From Zasmidium citrigriseum (taxonomy: Eukaryota > Ascomycota > Dothideomycetes > Mycosphaerellales > Mycosphaerellaceae): a stretch of 64,000 nt of DNA. Both the position numbers and the translations under genes were made by a program. Shown one piece after another: positions 9,953 to 20,543 of the stretch (within the stretch, counting starts at the first letter, position 1; each line of letters begins with the position of its first letter). Location: positions 310,001 to 374,000 of the forward strand of contig NHNW01000016.1 in NCBI GenBank assembly GCA_002786025.1. Direction: 5' to 3'. Below the pieces are notes generated by a model, which was given only the letters and a program-made list of their open reading frames with translations, was not told where the DNA came from and made no database searches.

Positions 9953-11159
9953 TCAGAACTTAATCACCACCTTACTCGTCTCCCTCCTCTCAAACCGCGC
10001 ATACGCATCCGGAGCATCTTCAATCGAAATCTCATCCTGCACAATGAAACCCGGCCTAGCCCTCCCCGAGCTGACCAGCGAGACAAGATACGGCGCGAGC
10101 GCAATCGGATCCGAAGGTCCAGTCTCCCACTTGAAAGCCCCCATGAAGAAACTCGACATGTCGAAGTCGATGGGTTCCTGGATGGTATCCGCTCTCGGCG
10201 CAGCTGCAGTCGAGTTCGTGCGCGGGTAGTACACACCAACGGTCCCGAGACCACCTCCAGAGGTCGTCACACGAAGCATGTTGTTGATGATGACGTCGGA
10301 TTGGATGGTCAGGTTCCGGTTGAACTGCTCGAAACCCACGGCGTCGACGCTGCGGGCTACGCCTTCGGGCTCCAGCTCCAGGATTTGGTCGACCGGATCG
10401 CGGGCACGGAAGTCGATCGGGATGGCTCCGATTGATTCGGCGAGTTGCAGGCGATGAGGCACGTAGTCGACAGAATACACCTTGGCCGCGCCGCGGATCA
10501 TGGCCGAGTATGCTGCCATGAGACCGACAGGACCAGCGCCAAAGATGGCGACAGTATCACCCGCCTGGAAGCCAGCATAATCAAGAGCCGTCCAGCCCGT
10601 GGCAAAGATATCCGAAACCATAACGTAGTCATTCTCCAGACTGACCGTCTCGTTCGTCGCAGGGTCCGTTGTCTCGAAAGAAGGAACCGGGATCAATCCC
10701 TCGTCCGCCAAAGCAACACGAATATACTCCGCTACGACATCGTCAGCATCCAAATCCCACTCCTACAAAAGAAATGCAAAACTCACCCTGCGTCCCACCT
10801 AACCCGGCCCCAATCCCATAACTCCCATACAAACCCTCCGTCAACCCCATATGCAAATGCCCCTCAGGGCTCGTAAAAGGAATAACCACCGGATCCCCCA
10901 CCCTCAAACTCCTGACCGCATCACCAACCTGATGCACATACCCAATCCCCTCATGTCCAACGCCATAAGGCACCCCAGAAGCCCCAGCGGTCCCGCGATA
11001 AATGTGCAAGTCCGAGCCACAGATGGCCGCGGTGCTCATGCGGACGATAGCATCGGTGGGTTCAAGGATGGCGGGCATAGGGAGCGTGGCGACTTGCATA
11101 TTGTAAGCCGTGCCGTTGAAGAGGACGGCGCGCATTGTGGCGTTTAGGAGGGAACCCAT
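9953..11159 (-). CDS. Zinc-dependent alcohol dehydrogenase, structural-zinc site absent
   Basis: Medium-chain dehydrogenase/reductase predicted to oxidise or reduce an alcohol/aldehyde pair with NAD(P). Exons 11159-10787 and 10731-9953, joined by a 55-nt intron, give 383 residues. Catalytic-zinc ligands are visible at Cys47 (AAICGSDLH) and His69-Glu70 (GVGHEGIG). The Rossmann nucleotide site is GAGPVG at 189-194. The architecture resembles fungal glutathione-independent formaldehyde dehydrogenase-like proteins, but the loop that normally carries four structural-zinc cysteines reads PFTSPEGHLHMGLTEG and has none. The substrate therefore cannot be assigned. The start could also be the internal ATG at 11135 (MRAVLFNG), the more usual family N-terminus. 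A TATA-like sequence lies about 75 bp upstream. Confidence 0.85.
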
Positions 11160-11930
11160 GGTGGATGGAAAGGCTGGAGGGGAAGGACCTTGATGGATTC
11201 GATACTGGGTGTATGGCTGCGAGGCTGAGAAATATAAAAGATGCTCGGCCTCGACTCCGTTCTCTCTCGCCCGATGGGGTTTCGGCTTTCGGTTGGTGCT
11301 ACTTCGTCACCAGCAATCTCGGACACAGCTCATAGTGCGACAAGCCAAGAGCATCCATTGCGTGTATACGCTTCGTTTGGTAGCATGTTGCGTCTTGCTC
11401 AGTGGCACGAAACCCACTGAGAAGACCTCGTCGTGTCAGTCGCGGGGAGACCGCGCGCGGCGTCCGCGTCCGCTCGATCCACAAGAGATGCGTGTCGTGC
11501 GCCCTTGCAGCGGCGATTGGAATATCGATAGCATATGTCCGTCCTGTTGCTGCATCATAGTGTCGTCTTGGCTTCCAGCATCAAGTTTGTTCCTGCAGCT
11601 GCGTTCTCGTTTTGACGTCAACCGGTTCAATGTTCCCTGTCCCGATAGTATTGGATCGTTCTAGCTTGTTGTCGTTCATGGTGATCTGGAAGTCTTGTGT
11701 ACCGCCGAGGAGGACGGCCGGGGGAGATATCAACATGCTTGTACAAATGTTATCATACAAACTTCTTCTGCTATGTCCAGTATGTCCACTCATCCTGTCG
11801 TATACACGTGCCCATCATCTGTACAGATCATCGATGTCTCCGTCCTGCACAACCGCTGGAGGGTCCTTCGCCATCCTATGCAATCCCAAAACACCACGCA
11901 AACCAACATTACCCAACCACTTGAAAGCGT
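11160..11930. other. Intergenic region between ADH and GT71
   Basis: About 0.77 kb. It contains the promoter of the minus-strand alcohol dehydrogenase at its left end and the 3' flank of the GT71 gene at its right end. No domain-bearing open frame is present. Confidence 0.4.
11231..11239 (-). promoter_or_regulatory. TATA-like element of the alcohol dehydrogenase
   Basis: AATATAAAA on the plus strand reads TTTTATATT on the coding strand, 72-80 bp upstream of the dehydrogenase ATG at 11159. Spacing suits a TATA box with a short leader. The plus-strand reading TATAAAAG is also a good TATA, but I see no plus-strand gene just downstream. Confidence 0.35.
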
Positions 11931-13451
11931 CTATCCACCAGTATCCACACAAAGCCCCCCGGCATACTCACAAACACTCGAATCATTCAACATCCAATAC
12001 CCGCCAATCTCCCTAAAAGTCTCCTGATACCCGGGAGCAATCTCCTCCAGCGGCCTCGCCTCGACCTCGGAGAAGTGCACACAAGACGCCGGCACCAAGT
12101 TATCCGGCTTATTCGGCATGTAATCGAAATTGTCCCATCCGATGTCCACGTGCGTGTTCTTCTCGTGCTGTTCCTCGTAAGGGCTCTTCTTGTAGGCCTG
12201 GTAGATTCCACCGTTTTCTTCCAGGTGCCACTTGACGACGGGCTTGCGGATGGTTTTGAGCAGACCGCCGTGCATGAAAGCCACTTGGCCGTCGGGGTGA
12301 TATTGAGCGAAAGTGTGGCCGCAGTAGAAGCCTCCCTGGAGGGTTCCGACGCTGGAGAGCCATTTGGAGGGTTTGCCGTATTGGGTTTTGAGAGCGTGCC
12401 AGGCGAAGCGGAAACAGTCTTTGTCGCCGAGCATGTAGTTCTTGAACTGGCCGGTGTTGTCCGGGGCGTCGATGAACCAGGCGGCGAGTTGGAGGTGGTA
12501 GAAGAATTTGCGCTTGTTGACGAGGACTTGGCCGCTTTCTTGCTCGTATTCGTCCATGCGGCATTTGGTGTTTGTGATGGGCCAGATGGGGTTGTTGATG
12601 CGGGTGCGGGCGATGTCGGGCCAGAAGATGGAGCCGTATTCTTTGTATGTGTTGGTTTCGTAGAGGGTTTCGGGGTTGACTACGGGGACGTTGTCGGAGT
12701 CTAGCAAGAGAGGCTCTTCGAAGCGGGAGTTGACCATGGCGGCCGTTTTGAGCTGGTAATGAATACCGACGTTGGTGTTGTAGGCAGATTGCTTGATGTT
12801 GTGGGGCGACTTGAGATCGTTGAAGAAGATGACAGGCCACAGCTTCGCCACTTCTTCTTGCACGCTGTTCGACATTTCGTCGCCGTAGTAATGCATCTCG
12901 ATAGGGAGCGTGCAGCCGAGTCTCTCCAGTTGGCGGAAAATGACCTTCATGCGTTTCAGACTTCTGCCATCACCGGTGACGACGACAATTCCGCGTCCAT
13001 GGAACTTGTCGGCGTGCTTCTCGTAAGGCTCCAGCCCATTCATGACCTTCTTCTGCCATCTCCTTCGGATGGGGTTGATCTCTCGATCTTTCTTGTCGTT
13101 CAACACCCACGTCAAGTCAATGAACCATCCCGACTTCTCGCCAAAGTTCCAGTTGATATCTTCGCCTTCAGGCCAGTGGCATCCAGTCTTGGCCTCCGCG
13201 AGAGTCATGGGCCGCATTCGCGTCACATTTTGAAAGTGCGGCCAAAAATCGTCGGCGGAGTGGAGTTTGTGCGCATTGTCCATGATCACAGGCTCCGGCC
13301 CAGTGTATGCTCTGAAAGTTGATTCATCGATGTAGCCCGTCTGCCAGTTGAAGACCAGAAGAGTGGCGAGTACCAGGCCTGCCAACGCCAGGATTCTGTA
13401 CGTCCGCTTGGGCAGATTCGGCAGCGCTGGGAGCTGCATCGTGTCCAACAT
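11931..13451 (-). CDS. Golgi alpha-mannosyltransferase, GT71 (MNN1-like)
   Basis: Predicted type II membrane glycosyltransferase of family GT71, which adds alpha-linked mannose to protein glycans in the Golgi. One exon encodes 506 residues. A short cytosolic tail is followed by the signal anchor ILALAGLVLATLLVF near residue 20. The catalytic domain shows RGIVVVTGDGRSLKRMKVIFRQL (nucleotide-sugar-binding fold start, given here in part), then LLLDSDNVPV near residue 250, which contains the DxD metal/GDP-mannose motif. Further on FYCGHTFAQYHPDGQVAFMHGG is a typical family block with conserved His. The start is placed at 13451 (MLDTMQLP); the next Met, at 13439, is also possible, and the frame upstream starts with TTG. 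Family-level assignment is firm; linkage specificity is unknown. Confidence 0.85.
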   Translation of the reverse strand: MLDTMQLPALPNLPKRTYRILALAGLVLATLLVFNWQTGYIDESTFRAYTGPEPVIMDNAHKLHSADDFWPHFQNVTRMRPMTLAEAKTGCHWPEGEDINWNFGEKSGWFIDLTWVLNDKKDREINPIRRRWQKKVMNGLEPYEKHADKFHGRGIVVVTGDGRSLKRMKVIFRQLERLGCTLPIEMHYYGDEMSNSVQEEVAKLWPVIFFNDLKSPHNIKQSAYNTNVGIHYQLKTAAMVNSRFEEPLLLDSDNVPVVNPETLYETNTYKEYGSIFWPDIARTRINNPIWPITNTKCRMDEYEQESGQVLVNKRKFFYHLQLAAWFIDAPDNTGQFKNYMLGDKDCFRFAWHALKTQYGKPSKWLSSVGTLQGGFYCGHTFAQYHPDGQVAFMHGGLLKTIRKPVVKWHLEENGGIYQAYKKSPYEEQHEKNTHVDIGWDNFDYMPNKPDNLVPASCVHFSEVEARPLEEIAPGYQETFREIGGYWMLNDSSVCEYAGGLCVDTGG

Positions 13452-15221
13452 CCTCGACGGCCACGATGGCCTTTGATGAGTCTCTGTTAGATGGTGTCGT
13501 GGTGTCAACAAGACATTTGATGGATTGATGGAGACGATTCAGGTCTGGATGTCGTGGAGAGGCACGGCGACGATCCTGGGGTGGCAGGGGACATTTCTCC
13601 GCCGATCACTGCCGTATTTCGGCTGGATGTGTGGAAGTCTATTGCGGAGAAATAAAGTCAATCTCGCTTCGCCGAGAACGAGCTCATCATCAACAACGCA
13701 CTTCACCTTGATACTTCCACTTCATGTCTTGCAGAATCTTCGACTGCTGTGTCAGTACGATTGTGATTTACAGCCGGCAGCAGACGTCCATCAACTCCGA
13801 ACCAGACAGTCTCGACAGCCTTCTTGATCAAGAACGATAGCGTTGGCGGTTCATGCAGGGTAGTTTGGCTTGCTCCGCGGCAGCTGGATGTTCTTGGGTC
13901 GCACATGCACCATTCGCAACCCACCACGACTGCACTTCGAACCTCGCTTTCTTCGAAGAGTAGACTGCGAATGCAAAGTGCATAGGCCTATGCGATCCTT
14001 GGTACCCAAGCCTCCGCTCGGTGACACGAAATCGACACGATGCGGAAGCTGAGTGGTAAAGGGACCCAAGAGCTCGCAGGCAAACATCGCAATAGCACAC
14101 TGACATCAGTCCTGTGTCCAGCATGGTACTTGACGTGAGCATGCATACTCCAAAGCCTGGCATCATATGCAGAGGCAGGCCGATAGCCCGAATGGCCTTC
14201 ACCGACTTCCCAGCTGGATAAAATCTCACATGGCATGACCATGTCAAGAATCGACCATCACGAGGGCGCTGCCGGATGAAAATTTTCTCGCCATTCCGTG
14301 GAACACGTACGAGCTGCGATGACATCGAGACTCGAATCAATGATTTCTGAGCGCTGCCGCGGGTTCCGAAGTCGGTCTTTCGACGAGCTCAGAAAGCTCC
14401 GGACTAGGTTCAGGCCAGCAAGAGAAGAGTAGTAGGCACTTTGACACTTGCTCGTGGTGAGGTGATTCTTGGCGCAAGAGAGGCCATGCATATGGATCCC
14501 GTGATAAGAGCCAGGAAAGGTGTGGTGGTTGAGCCGACGGTAGGACACCTGGGCCATTCTGCGATACGGCCATACACGGGACCTTCGGCGACCACTGTCC
14601 AAGAGTCTGTGATAATCAGGTCCCGAAATGTCCAGTTGCTGAGATCAGCCTCGATGTTGTTGCTGGCAGGTTCTGCGGCGTCGCCAGCGAGTATTCTCCC
14701 CTAGAAGAATCACGCACTGTTTCGTTTTCGGCCGTCCAGACCACTTTTCGCGAGAGGAATAGGGCTCGAATACGTACTGAGAGTGCAGACGGCATCGCGA
14801 CTATGAAGAAACGGATGAAGGAACAACTGCTATTCCGAGAGACCAAGAAAACTGCAACAACCACGCAAAAGTCGATCCACGGTACGGGCCGGTCGTTCTT
14901 GCAGGGGCACGCCTCCGTGCGTGCGATTCCGACTCGCTCTTCTTCGACCACTCTTCTTATGTCACCTTGGGATCACACGCCTGGTCCTTCGACGTCGTCG
15001 CCTCGCCATGACATCGAACCCGGTTTTGGTGCACGTCAGCTGGTCCTGCTCGTAAGTGTTCGCGAGAGTGATGATGTCCTTATGGCCGTCTCGGCGAGGG
15101 TGAGTACACCTATACCGGTGAGCCTTATTACTGTTGCTTCCCTTTCCTTGCCTATCATGTTCTGTGAAATGTTGTCTGCCTGATCTTATTCTCTTCATCT
15201 GGAGTACTTCGTCTGGTCAAA
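13452..15221. other. Gene-poor interval between GT71 and ATP-grasp genes
   Basis: About 1.8 kb with only scattered open frames that lack domains. A plus-strand frame from 14803 (starts ATG AAG AAA, ends near a GTAAGT at about 15051) could be a 5' exon of the ATP-grasp gene or chance; I could not link it. The minus strand at 14850-14800 encodes a short hydrophobic stretch that I also could not extend into a gene. Confidence 0.35.
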
Positions 15222-16629
15222 ATGACGTGCGGCCTACCAGGAAGGAAACGCCGTCAAATTGGCCGACCGAAGTCAAGCGAGAAACCCAGTCTACGGATCT
15301 TGATCACGAATGGACGCTTCCCTGTATCACTGGATCTGGCTCGTCAACTGCATACTGCTGGCCATGTCGTGTACTGTGTCGATCCCATGGAGTACCATGT
15401 GTGCAAGTTCTCCATTGCAACGGCACAATGCGAGCAAGTTCCGGCGCCTCACGACGATGCTGCAGGATACATCCGGGCCGTCATAGATGCTATCTCTAGA
15501 TGGGACATCGACATGATCATACCAATTCACGAGGAGATCTTTCATCTCGCTGGGAGCGATGAACCAGAGATCCTCTCCAGACTTTTCGCACCGCAGTTCG
15601 ATCTGCTTGTCCGCCTACATCACAAGTTCGGGTTCACCAAGCTGATGCAAAGCGTCGGGCTTGGTGTGCCAGAAGCTTTTCTCTGCAGGAACATGCACGA
15701 TGTCATGTGCCTGCCTGTGGAGAAGTATCCACATGGAATGGCGCTCAAGCCTTGCTTTGGACGAGCATGCTCCGGCGTGTACCACTTGCGACCCGGGGAG
15801 CCTCTTCCGGACGATATCGATATCGGAGAGCATAATCATTACGTGGCTCAGGAGTGGTTGGTTGGAAATCGATACTGCAGCTACAGCATTGTGCAAGAGG
15901 GAAAGGTCGAGGCCACAGGGCTGTATCCTGTTCTGGATACTATCGATGGGAGCAGCAGTGTCTTCTTCCAACAGAGATATCACGAAGGGATATACAGCTA
16001 CATCGAAGAGTTCGTCGCCTCGATGCCGACGTTCAGCGGACAGGTAAGATACATTCTTTTCCTTTCCAATCGTTCCAGACGACCGCTGACACGTCCAGAT
16101 CGCCTTCGACTTCATCGAAACCCCAACCCGCATCGTCGCAATCGAATGCAACCCGCGCTCAACCTCCGGCCTGCACCTCTGGTCCAACACACCCCACCTC
16201 GCCCGCTCCATAACCCGTACCCGCCCCGCATCCTTTCCCCTTCCCATTCGTCCCCCCAAACGCCGCTTCTCCCACTTCCAAGTCGCCGCCGGCATGCTCA
16301 TGTGGGAGCACAAAAACGCCACCTTCTCCGTCTGGGCGTCCCACATGCAACGTCTGATCAGCGCGAGGGACGTGATTTGGCGCTGGCTGGATCCTATGCC
16401 GACGGTTGCGCAGCCTTTCTTGCTGACGGAGTATTATCGGATTGCGAGGAGGTGGGGTGTGCAGGTGCCGTTTATGTTTCAGAGGGATTTGGTTTGGGAG
16501 CCGAAGGGGGCGGAGTTGGAGGGGGTTAGGGAGATGTTGAAGAGACCGCTTGGTGAGGTGGAGGGGGAGAAGCCGAGAGATAGTGTGCAGGAGGATGGTG
16601 AGGGAGAGAAGGTTGAGGTTGTGGTTTGA
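15222..16629 (+). CDS. ATP-grasp superfamily carboxylate ligase-like protein
   Basis: Predicted ATP-dependent ligase joining a carboxylate to an amine or thiol through an acyl phosphate; the substrate is unknown. Exons 15222-16043 and 16099-16629, with a 55-nt phase-0 intron, give 450 residues. The N-terminal Rossmann-like part starts with RILITNGRFPVSLDLARQLH near residue 25 (pre-ATP-grasp domain). KPCFGRACSGVYHL is the ATP-binding glycine-rich lid and VAQEWLVGNRYCSYS the adenine-binding segment. AFDFIETPTRIVAIECNPRS is the metal-binding end of the fold, with the usual Asn-Pro-Arg. The C-terminal 120 residues are family-specific and end in an acidic tail. No biosynthetic partner genes lie beside it, so it does not look like part of a peptide cluster. 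The start ATG has an A at -3, but an upstream exon is not excluded. Confidence 0.75.
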
Positions 16630-16700
16630 TGGTTGGATTGATACCCCTGCGTTCTGGTTCCTGTTCCGGAGTCGTCGTTGCTTGATGTTTTCGATGGCTC

Positions 16701-16919
16701 TCATTTTCCCTCAGATCGATCTACTGACTTTCCAGCTGCGATGGCGGCTATGGCTGCAGCAAGGGTAGTTCCTTTGAAGACGGTTTCATACTGCTCGGCT
16801 TTCATGGCTGTGTTGTAGGGTTGGCGGCGGATTCTCCAGAAAGCGAATGTTGTAGCCGCTGCGTAGATTGTGAAGATCAGGTGATATTTGTACCTTTTCA
16901 AGATGTCTGAGTCGGCCAT
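16701..16919 (-). CDS. Small membrane protein (72 aa), unknown function
   Basis: A 72-residue single-exon protein starting at the ATG of MADSDILKRYKYHL. A hydrophobic helix (YHLIFTIYAAATTFAFWRI) is followed by a basic RRQ, then a short polar part and a second Ala-rich helix (GTTLAAAIAAIAAGKS). Two short helices with a positively charged loop in a tiny protein are reminiscent of mitochondrial inner-membrane accessory proteins, but I recognise no family. It is transcribed away from the DUF4246 gene with 260 bp between starts, and its stop is 71 bp from that of the ATP-grasp gene. The hydrophobic pattern and codon choice argue for a real gene. Confidence 0.6.
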   Translation of the reverse strand: MADSDILKRYKYHLIFTIYAAATTFAFWRIRRQPYNTAMKAEQYETVFKGTTLAAAIAAIAAGKSVDRSEGK

Positions 16920-17179
16920 GTTTCCTTTGAACAAAGAACCATAGTCAAGATGATCCGAGAAAGATGTTCAAGGTCTTTGGGCTGGTGACGTTGAAGACCT
17001 TCGATCACATCCACTCCTGCGTTTATCTCAGTACGGATTTTGCGGCTATTTTTAGCAACCCCTGCCATCGACCTCACCATCCATCTTTCACTTTCGTCCT
17101 TACCAGAACATCGACAGACGTCGACCCATCTCAAATCTTGTCCCTTTGAGTAAAGTCTCTCCAGAATATAACTTGAGCT

Positions 17180-19406
17180 ATGAGCACAAGTGTAAGGCAA
17201 CAGATGCTCCTTCGCCCGTCCAAGACCAGGCACAGCACCAATCACAAGCCGCGGACACTGGCCCGGCTACCTGCCGCGTGGCATAAGTATTTGCGACTCT
17301 CTCTTCTGTTCATCTGTCTCATCGTGTCTGAATTCGCTTCTCTTAACCCTTCAACAGCAGCCTCCGCACCAATGGACCAAAAATCATCAGACATCATCGA
17401 CCTCAGCCTTCCTCTCCTCGGAGCCCCATTCGAACAAGAATCCCACCTCCCAATCGCCGATGACTGGTATGCCTCGCCACTCACAGTCCGAGAACGCTCC
17501 ATGATCTCTCTGATGCTGTCATTGAAAGACAAACCTGAATGGGATCGTAAGGTATTCGACGAGGGGATCGTTGCCAAGTGGCGAGAGGAGGCTTTGGAGT
17601 TCAACCCTGACCAGAGCTACGGTAAGGATTCTGCTGGTGAGGACCCTTGGAATGCTTCGGATCAGAATGGGGAGAATTTGAATGTGGATGGAGAGGCGAG
17701 GCAGAAGGGGATTAGTGAGGAGATGTTTGATTATGTGAGTTGTGTCTCATTGTGGAATGGCATGTTTGGGATGTGCAGCTGATTGATCACAGTGCATTGC
17801 TGAGCTTCGTGACAATGCCAAACAGCTCCAGGAGAGAGGATACACACCGGCCATTGATGCGAATGCCTGCGTGTACATGTCGGACTCGGCAGTCAGCTCC
17901 GAAACACAGACACGACTGCAAGATGGTGCACGACGATTGGAGAATGTGAAAGACTGGCAGAAAGACTGGCATCCTGGCTCGGACGGCAAAGTACTGGATC
18001 TGGTCCATCCATCTCTTTTCCCGCTCCTGTATGGTCGCTCTCGAATACTTCCCTCTCGACAAGTTCCTCTCGAGAAATGTGCGTGGTCCACTGGAAACGG
18101 CGTCATCTACCCTAAGCCACGCCGACCTGAAGATGTAACGTCAGGTAACGAGTACTCTGAAAACTTTCAGTGGCTGCCTTGCCAGGTATCACTGGATGAC
18201 GGTGGCAAAGCGAAGATCACCAGCTACATCAACAATTTGTATCCCGCTGGGAACGAAGACCTCTACACCGCTGTTGAGGAGGTCATCGCTGCGTCGGTGC
18301 CCTTATGGATTGATACACTTCTATCCACATCATTTCTCACAACCCACCGTATCAAAGACGCCTTTGGTGAGGGCGGATGGGTCTTATCTCCAGAGGGCGC
18401 CGAGAGACAACGTCGTCTGGAAGAGGAGAATACACGGCGGCGAGCAGAAGAGGGCAACTTCATTCCTATCCCTGATGACCGTGACTGGGAAGACGACTAT
18501 GTGGCTGTCATTCCACAGCCTCGAGCCTACAGACCACGACGAAGAGTGCGCAAAGGAGATTTCAAAATCGGTGACGACGGCAACGATGAATACCCGCCCC
18601 GAGGTGATCGTATCTCAGACATAACCGCTGCGATCAAGAATCCCTATGTCGAGCCCAGCGAAGAGCAGCACGCAAAAGGTGATAAGGCCGTGGAAGAAGA
18701 AGCCAACAAGATACGCCAGATCTTCCGGGACCAGGGACTTCAGGTCATTGTCAAGCTCGCGAACATTCATCTGACGCCTGAAAAGCCTACATATGATGGA
18801 GGAAGCTGGCACATCGAAGGCCAGCTGAACGAGCACATCGCCGCGTCAGCATTGTACTACTACGACACCGAGAACATCACCGACAGCTATCTCGCCTTCC
18901 GCGAAGGCGTTGACAAAGACGAGCTCCAGGAGTACGAGCAACACCGCTACGAAGCGCTGATGCAAATTTACGGAATCAAAGACAGCTGGGGCGATGCCAT
19001 TCAACAGCTTGGCAGCGTGCACACCCGAGAGAACCGACTTCTCGTCTTTCCCAACGTTCTTCAGCACCGTGTCAGCCCCTTCTCTCTCGCTAACGGAACC
19101 CGGCCCGGCCACCGTAAACTCCTCGCTCTCTTCCTTGTCGATCCATTCATCCGCATCCCATCAACCGCTAACATCCCACCACAGCAGCGAGAATGGTGGG
19201 CGAAGGCGATGGAAGAGAAGGGCAGTCTGACGCAAAGACTACCAGTCGAGCTGGCTGATCAAATCGTTGACGGCGTCGAGGACTTCCCAATCACGCTCGA
19301 AGAGGCGAAGAAGTTGAGGGAGGAGTTGATTGGGGAGAGGAGGGAGTTTGTGGATGGGCAGATGGAGCCTTATCGAGAGAACGGGTATTGCTTCTGTGAG
19401 CATTGA
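17180..19406 (+). CDS. DUF4246 family protein, putative 2-oxoglutarate/Fe(II) oxygenase fold
   Basis: A large fungal protein of the DUF4246 family. Exons 17180-17734 and 17793-19406, joined by a 58-nt phase-0 intron, give 722 residues. The enzyme activity is not established. I note SWHIEGQLNEH with His525 and Glu527, QHRVSPF with His610, and GHRKLLALFLVDP with Arg626. This spacing matches the HxD/E...H...R arrangement of double-stranded beta-helix dioxygenases, so a 2OG-Fe(II) oxygenase is inferred. A charged linker rich in Arg/Glu lies near residues 390-450. The first ATG gives a 50-residue basic N-terminus with a hydrophobic helix (LRLSLLFICLIVSEFASL); the ATG at 17372 (MDQKSSDI) would give a soluble protein, and I cannot decide between them. 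The family assignment is from recall of sequence style. Confidence 0.75.
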
Positions 19407-19853
19407 TTGGTCTTGCGACGGGGTTTGGATGGATTTGAGTGGACTTTCGGGTGGTGGGAATTCGTGGTAAGAGGGATGCCTGATCAGCAGTTCCGTGGAT
19501 GCTCCGAAGCATGTGCCGCCGTACAACTCAGCAACATTGAACGTTGTCTTCGATGGAGAATCTTCACCTGCGGATTTTGAAATTCGGCGCCGAGACGAGA
19601 AAGTGCTTTCCCTGAGTTAAAATGGAGGCAAGAGTCATAATGCATTGGCAAGGACGAACTGGCTGCCACTTCTTGGTTCCACTCAGTCATTCCTGCTCAT
19701 CTGTCTCTCGAACGTACTGGACCTCACAAGGACCCAACACCGAGACGGACGTCTGACAATTATCGGCTCAATACCACATCGTTCAGACAACATCGTCTCG
19801 CCACAACATCGATTTCGCCGCACCCATCACTGTCTTCGAAGCCCAGCGATAAC
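19407..19853. other. Intergenic region
   Basis: About 0.45 kb between the DUF4246 stop and the next plus-strand start. It should hold the 3' UTR of the first and the promoter of the second. No feature recognised. Confidence 0.35.
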
Positions 19854-20543
19854 ATGGCTCTTGTCCACTTCCGCCCTCTCACTGACGGCCCTCTTTCCGA
19901 ATCGACTGAGAAGGCTTTGAAAGCCCGCATGGAAGCCTTCGACAAACATCCACATCCATGTGTACTTTGGTACCAGCAGATCGAGAATCCCTCACACTTC
20001 TAGTACGTTCACCCTACGCACAAGCTCGAGAGAGCTCAACTAACGTCCTCCAGCCTCTTCCTCCCCGCAAACGGGCCCGCAGCCCCGGGCCAAAGCAGCA
20101 GCATAACCACCACAGGCAAAGTCTACACCCCCAAACTCGGCACCGAACTCACCGAAAAGCTCGCCAGCGAATTCGACCTCGCAGTCGAGGCCTTCATCTT
20201 CGATGCCCACGAAGCCGGAGTCCAATACACCTCCTTCCCCTTCGACGCCCCTGTCATCGCGATTGGAAAACATCTGGTCCCTGAGAAGGATGTTGAGGGG
20301 TTTGAGAAGAGGTTTGGGGAGGTGAAGCATGTCTTGGAGGAGTTTACGGGAAAGCCGGTGGCCAGGGCGTGGAGGAGAGGAGCTGGGCCGCCGGAGTTTT
20401 TTGTCTTTAGTGGGTGGGAGAGTGTGGAGGAGCATACGGAGGAGTTTGCGAAGAGTGAGGGGTTTGAGGAGTGGAGGACTTTGGCGGGGTGCGTGGATGT
20501 TTTTGATTTGAAGCATGTGAGGCCGTTCTGGAGGAAGCAGTGA
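19854..20543 (+). CDS. ABM/dimeric alpha-beta barrel-like protein
   Basis: Exons 19854-20002 and 20054-20543, joined by a 51-nt phase-2 intron whose junction makes the Tyr of HFYLFLPANGP, give 212 residues. No signal peptide or membrane segment. The sequence has two similar halves: a strand-rich start (ALVHFRPL, VLWYQQIEN) and a C-terminal part with FFVFSGWESVEEHTEEFAKS, which resembles the small ferredoxin-like fold of antibiotic-biosynthesis monooxygenase (ABM) and related dimeric alpha-beta barrel proteins. Such proteins are often cofactor-independent oxygenases or simply uncharacterised. Function is not assignable. It is a stand-alone gene. Codon bias shifts to GAG/GTG-rich usage near the end, as in several neighbours. 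Confidence 0.65.
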
